This document shows positions 32,649 through 41,066 of a stretch of DNA of 64,000 nucleotides, one piece after another. The DNA is from Fortiea contorta PCC 7126. GTDB lineage: Bacteria > Cyanobacteriota > Cyanobacteriia > Cyanobacteriales > Nostocaceae. Within the stretch, counting starts at the first letter, position 1; every line of letters starts with the position of its first letter. The notes beneath the pieces were generated by a model, which was not told where the DNA came from, ran no database searches, and saw only the letters and a list, made by a program, of their open reading frames with translations. The position numbers and the translations under genes are program-made. Location: contig NZ_KB235930.1 in NCBI RefSeq assembly GCF_000332295.1, positions 434,895-498,894 on the forward strand. The letters run 5' to 3'.

Positions 32649-34508
32649 ATGGTTCAGTTTCTATTAGAGACTGTCTGGCTGGTTCCGTGCTATGCCTTAT
32701 TGGGCGGGTTGTTAGCTGTGCCTTGGTCGCCGGGGATCATTCGCCGCACAGGGCCAAGACCAGCGGGTTATGTAAATCTGGTGATGACTTTTATCGCCTT
32801 CATTCATAGTGCGATCGCATTGTCAAACACCTGGAATCACCCATCAACAGAACTATTTATTCCCTGGCTTTCCACTGCTGGCTTAAATCTAACTATTGCT
32901 ATAGACATTTCCTCGGTCAGCGTCGGTGCACTAGTCGTCATTACAGGCTTAAATTTGCTAGCACAAACTTACGCCATCGGTTACATGGAAATGGATTGGG
33001 GCTGGGGAAGATTCTTTTCTTTGTTGGGATTTTTTGAAGCCGGATTATGTGCCCTAGTTTTATGTAATAGCTTATTCTTCAGTTATGTCATCTTGGAAAT
33101 CCTCACCTTGGGAACCTACCTCCTAGTCGGCTTATGGTTTAGTCAGCCGCTGGTAGTCACCGGTGCAAGAGATGCATTTTTAACCAAACGGGTAGGAGAC
33201 TTACTATTATTAATGGGGGTGTTGGGACTATGGCCCCTAGCTGGAACTTGGAACTATACAGAATTAGCTGAGTGGGCGACTACAGCCAACGTCAACCCCA
33301 CGCTGATTACTTTAGTAGGTTTAGCCTTAATTGCGGGGCCGATGGGTAAATGTGCTCAATTCCCGTTGCATTTGTGGTTAGATGAAGCGATGGAAGGCCC
33401 CGTACCTAGTACAGTTTTGCGGAACTCAGTGGTAGTCGCCAGTGGTGCATGGGTACTGATTAAACTGCAACCAGTGTTAACCTTATCACCGATAGTATCC
33501 TCAGCCATTGTAGCGATTGGGGCGGTGACAGCAGTCGGTGCTTCCTTAATTGCGATCGCCCAAATTGATATTAAGCGCTGTCAGTCTTATTCGGTTAGCG
33601 CCTACATGGGTTTAGTATTCATCGCCGTAGGTACGCAACAAGATGAAGCCGCACTGTTATTAGTCCTCACCCATGCTTTATCTTCCGCATTACTAGTCAT
33701 GAGTACTGGGGGGATTGTCTGGAACAGCATCACCCAAGATATTAACCAACTGGGTGGACTCTGGTCGCGCCGTCCCATATCCGGAATCGCTTTTATAGTT
33801 GGTAGTCTGGGATTAATCGGCTTCCCACCTCTGGGCGGCTTTTGGGCTTTAATAAAACTGGGTGATGCATTGTGGTTCAGTCAACCAGCATTGGTAGCAG
33901 TAATTATCGCCGTTAACGCCCTCACAGCCTTTAGTCTAGCCAGAGAATTCGGCTTAATTTTTGGTCGTCAAGCCAAGCAAATGAGTGAGCGATCGCCTGA
34001 AGTCCACTGGCCGATGGTGCTACCGATGGTAATTTTACTCGGTTTTGTCCTACACCTGCCCCTAGTTTTGCAAAGTTTATCACTCCTTCCCAGTTGGGCA
34101 ATTCTGAATAAAGATGTAACCCTGTTGCTGATTTGGTCAAGTATTTTTGGTGTCAGCATTGGTGGCGTCGTTTATTTAGGAAATTGGCAAAAACCTATCC
34201 GCTTACCGGGAAAAGCTTTAAGAAATTTTTTCGCCTACGACTTTTACACCGCCCAAATTTATCGCCTCACCATTGTTGCTAGCGTCGGTCAAATTGCCAA
34301 ATTTGCCGATATGCTAGACCGCTTAGTTATTGACGGGATTGTCAATCTTGTCGGCTTATTTTCACTATTAGGTGGACAAGGGCTAAAATACAGCACCTCC
34401 GGACAAACCCAATTTTACGCCTTCACCGTCCTCCTCGGTGTCAGCGTCTTGGGAATGTGGGTAGCTTGGCCGTTTTGGGGAGTACAATTTCTCGATTTAA
34501 TGTTTTAA
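32649..34508 (+). CDS. ndhF: NAD(P)H-quinone oxidoreductase subunit 5-type, CO2-uptake variant (NdhF3/F4)
   Basis: 619 residues with about 16 hydrophobic helices. NuoL/NdhF-type antiporter signatures include GRFFSLLGFFEAGLCALVLC, KRVGDLLLLMGVLGLWPLAG, GKCAQFPLHLWLDEAMEGPV (lysine and histidine of the proton channel) and IKRCQSYSVSAYMGL. The order ndhF-ndhD-CO2 hydration protein identifies it as a subunit of the specialised NDH-1 complexes that convert CO2 to bicarbonate at the thylakoid, rather than the respiratory form. No cupS-like gene follows, which favours the constitutive F4/D4 type, but I cannot separate F3 from F4 by eye. Confidence 0.93.
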   Translation: MVQFLLETVWLVPCYALLGGLLAVPWSPGIIRRTGPRPAGYVNLVMTFIAFIHSAIALSNTWNHPSTELFIPWLSTAGLNLTIAIDISSVSVGALVVITGLNLLAQTYAIGYMEMDWGWGRFFSLLGFFEAGLCALVLCNSLFFSYVILEILTLGTYLLVGLWFSQPLVVTGARDAFLTKRVGDLLLLMGVLGLWPLAGTWNYTELAEWATTANVNPTLITLVGLALIAGPMGKCAQFPLHLWLDEAMEGPVPSTVLRNSVVVASGAWVLIKLQPVLTLSPIVSSAIVAIGAVTAVGASLIAIAQIDIKRCQSYSVSAYMGLVFIAVGTQQDEAALLLVLTHALSSALLVMSTGGIVWNSITQDINQLGGLWSRRPISGIAFIVGSLGLIGFPPLGGFWALIKLGDALWFSQPALVAVIIAVNALTAFSLAREFGLIFGRQAKQMSERSPEVHWPMVLPMVILLGFVLHLPLVLQSLSLLPSWAILNKDVTLLLIWSSIFGVSIGGVVYLGNWQKPIRLPGKALRNFFAYDFYTAQIYRLTIVASVGQIAKFADMLDRLVIDGIVNLVGLFSLLGGQGLKYSTSGQTQFYAFTVLLGVSVLGMWVAWPFWGVQFLDLMF

Positions 34509-34537
34509 ATCTCGGCTTTGCCAAATTTTAAATTGCC

Positions 34538-36040
34538 ATGTTAAGCGTTTTAATTGTTCTGCCAATTTTAGCTGCTGTTTTGGTAGCACTATTGCCCAAA
34601 ACTATCTCTAATAGCAGCATTCGTCTCATAGCATTGTTCCTGTCAGGAATAAATCTGCTCTGGAATCTTTTTATTCTGTTGAAATTTGACCTCAGTAACC
34701 CAGGAATGCAGTTTCAAGAATATCTACCTTGGAACGAAACTCTGGGTTTAAACTATCAATTAGGGGTGGATGGACTATCAATATTAATGTTGATACTAAA
34801 TAGTCTCCTCACCTGGATTGCAATTTACAGCAGCAGCCAGCAGATCCAACGTCCTAAGCTTTTTTACTCTTTAATATTAGTAGTGAGTGGTGGTGTCGCT
34901 GGTGCATTTTTAGCAGAAAATCTGTTGCTATTCTTCCTGTTTTATGAACTGGAATTAATCCCCTTTTATCTGCTAATTTCTATTTGGGGAGGAGCAAAAC
35001 GAGCTTATGCTGGCATCAAATTTCTAATTTATACAGCAGTTTCTGGAGCCTTAATTTTAGCAACCTTCCTCGGCACAGTTTGGTTAACTGGTTCTAGCAG
35101 CTTTGCCATAGACGCCATCTCTACCCAAACCCTCTCAGCCGGAATGCAAATTCTCCTACTGGGAGGAATTATAGTCGGTTTCGGTATCAAAATTCCTTTA
35201 GTTCCTTTTCATACTTGGTTGCCGGATGCTTACGTAGAAGCTTCCGCACCAATCGCTATTTTGCTTGGTGGTGTTTTGGCGAAGCTAGGTACTTATGGAT
35301 TGTTGCGGTTTGGTTTGGGAATGTTTCCCCAAGCTTGGAGTGCGATCGCGCCTACATTGGCAATTTGGGGTGCAATCAGTGCTATCTATGGAGCATTAGT
35401 AGCGATCGCCCAAACAGACATCAAGCGCATGGTAGCCTATAGTTCTATCGGTCACATGGGTTACATCTTAGTCGCAGGTGCTGCGAGTACTCCCCTTTCC
35501 CTTGTAGGTGCAGTCGCCCAAATGTTCAGCCACGGTATCATTCTTGCTATCCTCTTCCTTTTAGTAGGAATCGTGGAAGCGAAAGTTGGTACCCGCGAAT
35601 TAGACCAGCTCAATGGTTTAATGAGTCCCATTCGCGGTTTACCTCTAATCAGCGCCCTCCTAGTTTTAAGCGGAATGGCTAGTGCTGGGATTCCTGGTTT
35701 AACTGGATTTGTGGCTGAATTTATCGTCTTCCAAGGTAGTTTTGCTAACTTCCCTATTCCCACGCTTTTGTGTGTATTATCTAGTGCTTTAACCGCAGTT
35801 TATTTCGTTATTCTCCTCAACCGTACCTGTTTTGGCAAACTCGACAACAACCTAGCTTACTATCCTCGCGTGTTGTGGTCAGAGAAAATACCAGCTTTAA
35901 TTTTGGCAGTTTTAATTATCTTTTTAGGAATACAACCCACTTGGTTAGTGCGTTGGAGTGAAACCACAACCACAACAATGGTAGCTGCAATTCCACCCAT
36001 AGAAAAAACTGTCGTTTCGCAAATAGCCTTGCAAGAATAA
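34538..36040 (+). CDS. ndhD: NAD(P)H-quinone oxidoreductase subunit 4-type, CO2-uptake variant (NdhD3/D4)
   Basis: 500 residues, about 14 hydrophobic helices. NuoM/NdhD hallmarks: LGVDGLSILMLILNSLLTW, FFLFYELELIPFYLLI with the conserved channel Glu, KIPLVPFHTWLPDAYVEAS, and DIKRMVAYSSIGHMGYI. It starts 29 bases after ndhF and forms the adjacent antiporter-like subunit of the same membrane arm. With the next gene it makes the CO2-uptake module. Confidence 0.95.
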   Translation: MLSVLIVLPILAAVLVALLPKTISNSSIRLIALFLSGINLLWNLFILLKFDLSNPGMQFQEYLPWNETLGLNYQLGVDGLSILMLILNSLLTWIAIYSSSQQIQRPKLFYSLILVVSGGVAGAFLAENLLLFFLFYELELIPFYLLISIWGGAKRAYAGIKFLIYTAVSGALILATFLGTVWLTGSSSFAIDAISTQTLSAGMQILLLGGIIVGFGIKIPLVPFHTWLPDAYVEASAPIAILLGGVLAKLGTYGLLRFGLGMFPQAWSAIAPTLAIWGAISAIYGALVAIAQTDIKRMVAYSSIGHMGYILVAGAASTPLSLVGAVAQMFSHGIILAILFLLVGIVEAKVGTRELDQLNGLMSPIRGLPLISALLVLSGMASAGIPGLTGFVAEFIVFQGSFANFPIPTLLCVLSSALTAVYFVILLNRTCFGKLDNNLAYYPRVLWSEKIPALILAVLIIFLGIQPTWLVRWSETTTTTMVAAIPPIEKTVVSQIALQE

Positions 36041-36058
36041 ACATGAGCTTGAGTAAGG

Positions 36059-36085
36059 TTCCCGACATCTGGTAATAGTCGGGAA
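36059..36085. repeat. Hairpin between ndhD and the CO2 hydration gene
   Basis: TTCCCGAC pairs with GTCGGGAA around an 11-nt loop. Same family as the hairpin at 13547. It may act as a partial terminator or an mRNA processing and stabilising point within the operon. Confidence 0.55.
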
Positions 36086-36183
36086 TCTGATTAAAAAGCA
36101 ATTGCTTGAATATTTTTTCTCCCTTTTCATCAGGGACAAAACTATTAATAGAAATAACTGAAAATCACTAAACACTAATTACC

Positions 36184-37506
36184 ATGACAGCAACTGTTAT
36201 CCCTTCCACTACCAAATTACCTCCTTCTAAACATGAATTTGCCGAAGTAATTCACCGTTTAGAAGCTGGCGGTTCAATGTTGCCAGATACGCCAGAAAAT
36301 CTCATGCAAATCATTGGTTTGTATAAAGCTTATGCTGTGCCAATGGATTTCTACTGGCGTGACCTCCTTTATATTGCTGAACGAGAATTTTTAAACCCCT
36401 TACCCTTTTTTAAATACTTCTTACCCAAAGAGTATTTAGAAAGACACAATCATTATGCCGGCGATGATGCCGACTTGCGAGTTTGGCGCGGAATTGCTAC
36501 CGCTCACCCTGAACTTTTGGCATTTATCGACAAAGGTGAAACTGGCAAATTTCCCCAGTTATTCCATCATTTATTCCACGATCGCATTAACATGGAATTT
36601 GCTGAAGCTTGTATGCGAGCCATGCTTTGGCATCGTCATATGTATGCACCAGTCAACCAATTTGATGCTTACCTAGACTCAGAAGAATATAAAGCTAACG
36701 CTGATAGAGCCATCAAAGCCTACTTTCAAGGTAATCCGGTCATGTTGGCACTGCATAAACTGTTCCCAGAAATGTTCATAGAACAGTGTCGCCAAATGTC
36801 TTATTATTCCAACCTGGGTTTATTTTGGGAAGTGATGGCGCCCGTCTTTTTTGAGATGTCAGACATCTACGATGAAGGTGGATTTAAAGGTGTACCAGAT
36901 GCGATGAATTTCTTAGTCAATGGGATTTTTGCCATCGCTGGTAGACCTATTTACCATCATGTTTATATTAAAGGTGAATGTTACGAAATCATTCCCAAAT
37001 CTAAAGGTTTTACTTGGTTATATGAAGCAGCATTACCTTATGTAGAAGCTGTTTTCTACCGCACCGCACCCTTTAGAGGCACTAAATCTTATAATGCTCA
37101 AGCAGGTCAAGTACCTGATGAGCAAAAAGATTTTCACTATGGAATTCTCTACGCTGACGTGTTTCCAGTTGGGACTGCGGGTATTCCACCAACATTATTA
37201 ATGCAAGATATGTTGCACTTCCTACCCCAATATCTTGTTGATTATTATGAGCAATATTGTCGTGGTGAAGGAGATATGTTGATTCAATTGGGTATTAGTT
37301 TTCAAAGGTCAATGTACAACGTGACCTCGGCGGTAATTCAAGCATTGCGAACTGCTCTTTTATATCCTTTAGATGACCCAAATCCCAAACATTTACAAGC
37401 AAATCGAGAATTTTTTGAAGCACAACTAAATCGCTTCACTCGCGCTGATTATAATATGCGTGATGCGGCTCGATTAAGGAGTATTCAACAACAAGATTAC
37501 AGATAA
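36184..37506 (+). CDS. CO2 hydration protein (CupA/CupB, ChpY/ChpX family)
   Basis: 440 residues, soluble. The conserved blocks PMDFYWRDLLYIAEREFLNP, FFKYFLPKEYLERHNHYAGD, HHLFHDRINMEFAEACMRAM and KSKGFTWLYEAALPYVEAVF are typical of this cyanobacteria-specific family, several rich in His and Arg. The protein docks on the NdhF3/D3 or F4/D4 end of NDH-1 and, with zinc, hydrates CO2 to bicarbonate in a redox-driven way. It lies 143 bp downstream of ndhD. CupB is favoured because no cupS neighbour is present; this is inference. Confidence 0.93.
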   Translation: MTATVIPSTTKLPPSKHEFAEVIHRLEAGGSMLPDTPENLMQIIGLYKAYAVPMDFYWRDLLYIAEREFLNPLPFFKYFLPKEYLERHNHYAGDDADLRVWRGIATAHPELLAFIDKGETGKFPQLFHHLFHDRINMEFAEACMRAMLWHRHMYAPVNQFDAYLDSEEYKANADRAIKAYFQGNPVMLALHKLFPEMFIEQCRQMSYYSNLGLFWEVMAPVFFEMSDIYDEGGFKGVPDAMNFLVNGIFAIAGRPIYHHVYIKGECYEIIPKSKGFTWLYEAALPYVEAVFYRTAPFRGTKSYNAQAGQVPDEQKDFHYGILYADVFPVGTAGIPPTLLMQDMLHFLPQYLVDYYEQYCRGEGDMLIQLGISFQRSMYNVTSAVIQALRTALLYPLDDPNPKHLQANREFFEAQLNRFTRADYNMRDAARLRSIQQQDYR

Positions 37507-37530
37507 TTGTGTGCGGGAATTACGGAAATA

Positions 37531-37633
37531 ATACCAATTCTCTAAATTTTGGCAACACATCAATAACCTGTAAGGGCGTACGGCCGTACGCCCCTACCAA
37601 TTTATCTGTTGTCCCCTTTTGGCGACTTGGTAT
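37531..37633. mobile_element. MITE-like palindromic element, copy 2
   Basis: 103 bp bounded by perfect 7-bp inverted ends ATACCAA and TTGGTAT. The centre is a perfect 20-bp palindrome, GGGCGTACGGCCGTACGCCC (37574-37593). Flanking arms match copy 1 closely. Relative to copy 1 the palindrome differs at two positions that are paired with each other (A to T and T to A). Confidence 0.8.
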
Positions 37634-37639
37634 AAGAAA

Positions 37640-37862
37640 GCAAACTCCAGTTTGTTTACGGAAAACACTCAAATGAGTAAACAAACTGCGGTTTGCTTGC
37701 AGAAAACACTGAAATGAGAAAGCGTTTAGGTTAAATGAGTAAACAAACTGTGGTTTACTTGCAGAAAACACTGAAATGAGAAAGCGTTTAGGTTAAATGA
37801 GTAAACAAACTGCGGTTTGCTTGCAGAAAACACTGAAATGAGTAAACAAACTGTGGTTTGCT
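37640..37862. repeat. Tandem repeat of 62-bp and 41-bp units
   Basis: Units start at 37671, 37733, 37795 and 37836. Each begins AAATGAGTAAACAAACTG and continues (C/T)GGTTT(G/A)CTTGCAGAAAAC. The first two units carry an extra 21-bp segment (AAATGAGAAAGCGTTTAGGTT); the third lacks it. Each unit contains the short palindrome CAAACTGCGGTTTG. Units adjoin without unique spacers, so it is not a CRISPR. A degenerate half unit at 37640-37670 precedes them. Confidence 0.8.
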
Positions 37863-37994
37863 AATTAGACTTCTTGCAAAAGTCATTCTTTGCGTCCTCT
37901 TCTCTACTCCTGTGTTCCTCGCGCAAGGAACAAAAAAATGTCTTTCCCTCACCCCTAGTCCCTAGCTCCTATTTTCATGGTAGGTCTACTGAAT

Positions 37995-39134
37995 TCACCG
38001 TGAATCAAAATTATTAAGAAATGTTTCCAAGTCTGGTACATTCACCCAGCTAGATTTTTGCTGAGATTCATGGGACAAATCCATTAATAGCTGGGAATAA
38101 ACTCCTTCTCGCAAAGATGGGACAGTTTGTTCTTGACTATCGATACCCTCTACCCACTGATTAACAACGCGAATAAATGCAGAAATCCGCCCATCAGTAT
38201 GATTTTGGGGAAAAATTAAGCGATTGGGGATTTCCATTTCCGTTAACGGTTTACCTGGTTGGGAACCCCAGACCCGAAATCCGTGGATGTAATCTTTTTG
38301 ATTTTCGCTGCCTACAATTAGAGTACCGCGATCGCCATACACTTCTACCCAATGTGTTCGAGATGCATGAACAACCGCACTAATTGTAACTTGACAAGGT
38401 GTACCATCAGCTAACTCTAATGTCAGCAAGCAATTATCGTCTGTCTCTACTGGTTTATGTTCTCCACTGGCTGAATCAAGGCGCGTAGGAATGGCTGTGC
38501 TTAAATAAGCGCTTAATTTATGTACTGGGCCAAATAACCAATAGATATAATCAAAGGCGTGAGAACCTAATGAACCCAACGCACCACCTCCCTGTTTTTG
38601 AGAGGAATACCAATTCCAAGGACGGGAAGCATCAGCACGAGAAGAACCTAACCAATCAATTCTAATTAACCGTTTTTTACCTACATAATCTGCTGATAAT
38701 AGTTCTGCAAATAATTGCCATCCTGGTACAAACCGAAATTCAAAGTCAACGGTAGCAATCACATTTTTTTCTTTTGCTAATTGATACAGTTCCTTCGCTT
38801 GCAATGCATTTAAAGCTATGGGTTTTTCTAATAATAAATGTTTCCCTGCTTGTAGCACTGCTTTAGCCATTTCATAGTGTAAAAATGGTGGTGTGGATAT
38901 ACTAACTGCTTGCACCTCTGGTAATGTCAAAATTTCGGCAATGGTATCGCAGGCATAGGGTATATCATAAGACTCAGCAACGGCTTTTGCTTGCAGAATA
39001 TCGCGGTGATAAACAGCTACTACCTCTGTGCGAGGATGTGCTTGCAATCCGGGAATGTGGACTTTTTTACCAAATCCAGTACCAATAACTGCTACACCAA
39101 TTGTTTGTTGATTCTTCTCCAAGAATGAAACCAT
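37995..39134 (-). CDS. Gfo/Idh/MocA family oxidoreductase
   Basis: 379 residues. N-terminal Rossmann domain with GVAVIGTGFGKKVHIPGL (about 13-30), then the family motif LLEKPIALN (about 103) whose Lys is catalytic in this family. The C-terminal beta-sheet domain starts near FEFRFVPGWQLF and contains GGGALGSLGSHAFDYIYWLF, where the His is typically catalytic. These enzymes oxidise or reduce sugars, inositols and related compounds with NAD(P). No pathway partner is adjacent, so the substrate is open. Confidence 0.9.
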   Translation of the reverse strand: MVSFLEKNQQTIGVAVIGTGFGKKVHIPGLQAHPRTEVVAVYHRDILQAKAVAESYDIPYACDTIAEILTLPEVQAVSISTPPFLHYEMAKAVLQAGKHLLLEKPIALNALQAKELYQLAKEKNVIATVDFEFRFVPGWQLFAELLSADYVGKKRLIRIDWLGSSRADASRPWNWYSSQKQGGGALGSLGSHAFDYIYWLFGPVHKLSAYLSTAIPTRLDSASGEHKPVETDDNCLLTLELADGTPCQVTISAVVHASRTHWVEVYGDRGTLIVGSENQKDYIHGFRVWGSQPGKPLTEMEIPNRLIFPQNHTDGRISAFIRVVNQWVEGIDSQEQTVPSLREGVYSQLLMDLSHESQQKSSWVNVPDLETFLNNFDSR

Positions 39135-39185
39135 ATATTTAAATTAGGGAACAGGGATTAGGGAACAGGGATTGGGGATTAGGAA
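39135..39185. repeat. Short tandem repeat (STRR type)
   Basis: Repeats of AGGGAACAGGGATT and GGGGATT heptamers immediately upstream of the oxidoreductase gene, typical of Nostoc short tandem repeats. Confidence 0.6.
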
Positions 39186-39197
39186 GAAATGACCCAC

Positions 39198-39665
39198 TTA
39201 TCTTAAAAATCTCAGTGTCAAAGGATAACGATAATACTGCCCATTGTAAGCTTTGGCGGCGGCAAAGTTAACTAAAAATAATTGCGTGACTAAGATGATT
39301 GTAGTTAGATAAAACCACACAACTATTAAACTGTTTAAAACTGTTTTCAATTGATTTCCTCCACTATTGCTAGTTACTGCTATGGCACAGATAATTAGCA
39401 TGGTTAATAAGGAAACAATGATGACAATTAAAGTATAAAATGTGAGAGAAATTTGAAAATTTAAAGCTTCTTTACCTTGAAAATCAATCCAGGGAGATTT
39501 GGCTTTATTTAATTGCCAAATTACAAAAGGGACGAAGATATTTAAAGGTAAATATAAGGGAATACCGAGAAACACTAAACCAAATAAGAGTATCCATGCT
39601 AACAAAGCCGAAAAATGACAGAACATCGCCCAGAGACGCTGTTGTGGTTTGGGTTTTTCTTTCAT
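39198..39665 (-). CDS. DUF4870 family membrane protein
   Basis: 155 residues with three to four hydrophobic segments. The family pattern is visible: an N-terminal QRLWAMFCHFSALLAW, then PFVIWQLNKAKSPWIDFQGKEALNFQIS, and a final membrane helix ending in AAKAYNGQYYRYPLTLRF. Function unknown. It appears monocistronic. Confidence 0.85.
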   Translation of the reverse strand: MKEKPKPQQRLWAMFCHFSALLAWILLFGLVFLGIPLYLPLNIFVPFVIWQLNKAKSPWIDFQGKEALNFQISLTFYTLIVIIVSLLTMLIICAIAVTSNSGGNQLKTVLNSLIVVWFYLTTIILVTQLFLVNFAAAKAYNGQYYRYPLTLRFLR

Positions 39666-39739
39666 GACATTTTCTTAGCTAGGTGGATTTAGGGTATGAT
39701 TCCCTATCCTAGTATCTATAAAAAAAGTCTGCCTAAAGC

Positions 39740-40885
39740 TTAAAATTTGAGTATTTCTTGCTCATAGCTTTCGGGGAGGGGTTCAATTTCCCAGACTATA
39801 CCTTCACCGGGTTCTAAAGCAACTTCCACAAACAGTTGTGTGACAGCGGTTGTGGCGATATCTTCATTGTCGGGGAAGGGTTGCAAATCTTCGGTGAGTA
39901 GTCTGAGTTTAAAACCACCAGGGATAGCGGCGCCGACGGTGGCGTTACGTAACTCAAAGCGCCAAATTATTTCGTCGGCTTCGCCTTGTGGGGTGATGGT
40001 GAGGTCGTATAATTGTCCAGCGATCGCTAATTGACGAGCAAAAGCCACTACATTTTCTGCTGTTTCCACACTCCGCGCCCCAGCTGCACTCAGTTGTAAA
40101 TTCAACCGTCCCCAACCTAGGTTTTCTGCTGCTTGAGAAACGCCGCTTTGCAACCACTGCAGCACTGACCACTGTTCTGGTAATCCCAAACGTTGTTGAT
40201 ATAAGCTTTGTCGCCAACCGCCATGTTCAATTAACCCGCCCCAAAGTGGAAAGGGGATAGCTAACCGGGGTGTAAGGATTTGAGAATTTGCTAGGCGAGT
40301 GATCAGGTTTTGCGCTTGGGTTTGTGGTAGAGTAGGTATCTGTAAGATGGCTCCACGGGTGGCTATTTGTGGACACAGTTCTCGCGCTACAGCGAACACA
40401 CTAATGTCTCCATTTAAATCAGTAGCATCTAAAGCATAAGTGCGATCGCCTGAGTCATAATTACCTTTATCTTTCAGTTGAGCATGGGTACAGTAACCCC
40501 AAACTCTGACATAGCCTTCCTCGGCTTCCACCTGTACTGCTAAATAATAATCACCAGCCCAGCTTGGTAAATCTACCCACTCTTGGGGGACGCGCATTTC
40601 ACTCAAGTCGATGGTTTCGCTAGGAATCAAGATCAAGCGACTGGCTTCTAGTGTAATTGCGGTTCCATTTACCAGTTCCCAAAAACTTGATAAAGCAGCG
40701 TTATTCGGCCAGACTTGAGCTTGTGTTGATAAATCTGCTTGTAACCAAGGTAAAACTGCATTCAGACAAAGTTGATTAATTTCTGCTTGATAGCGAGAAG
40801 CTGAGTTAGAAAAAGCTTGATTGTGTGTGGTGTGAGGAATTTCTAATATTAAATCAGTTGGGTTAGCAAATGTAAATGTAGTCAT
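39740..40885 (-). CDS. DUF1822 family protein
   Basis: 381 residues. The family pattern is recognisable in the N-terminal two thirds: an early NAVLPWLQ, then LEASRLILIPSETIDLSEMR, VPQEWVDLPSWAGDYYLAVQV and VRVWGYCTHAQLK. The C-terminal third is beta-rich with an acidic end. No signal peptide. In cyanobacteria DUF1822 genes commonly sit directly behind a divergent sigma-70-like gene, as here, so a role in controlling that sigma factor is a reasonable inference. Confidence 0.85.
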   Translation of the reverse strand: MTTFTFANPTDLILEIPHTTHNQAFSNSASRYQAEINQLCLNAVLPWLQADLSTQAQVWPNNAALSSFWELVNGTAITLEASRLILIPSETIDLSEMRVPQEWVDLPSWAGDYYLAVQVEAEEGYVRVWGYCTHAQLKDKGNYDSGDRTYALDATDLNGDISVFAVARELCPQIATRGAILQIPTLPQTQAQNLITRLANSQILTPRLAIPFPLWGGLIEHGGWRQSLYQQRLGLPEQWSVLQWLQSGVSQAAENLGWGRLNLQLSAAGARSVETAENVVAFARQLAIAGQLYDLTITPQGEADEIIWRFELRNATVGAAIPGGFKLRLLTEDLQPFPDNEDIATTAVTQLFVEVALEPGEGIVWEIEPLPESYEQEILKF

Positions 40886-40964
40886 AGTGGTAAGTTTTCT
40901 CTGTTGGTTTTTTGCAAGTTAGTATAAATTTTTATTCTATAAGTTAGTTAATTGGCGTTGGTAA

Positions 40965-41045
40965 ATATGAATTTGTCTCACGCAGAGACGCATAGACACG
41001 AAGTGGCTTCCCGAAGAGTAGGCGCAGAGAAAAAGAAAGGTTTTT
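40965..41045. repeat. Dispersed 'CACGCAGAGACGCATAGACA'-type repeat
   Basis: The stretch CACGCAGAGACGCATAGACA followed by CGAAGTGGCTTCCCGAAGAG and GCGCAGAGAAAAAGAAAGG is the kind of A/G-rich dispersed text common between Nostoc genes. It separates the sigma-factor gene from the DUF1822 gene. A run of CTTCATACTT repeats follows. Confidence 0.45.
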
Positions 41046-41066
41046 TCCTATTTCATCCTTCATCCT

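Noticed and set aside
37520-37771. Minus-strand open frame across the MITE and tandem repeat
   Set aside because: The translation is repetitive because the DNA is; no start signal, and it crosses two unrelated repeat elements.
37640-37862. Possible CRISPR array
   Set aside because: Units adjoin directly and differ only by a 21-bp segment; there are no unique spacers of constant length and no cas genes in the window.
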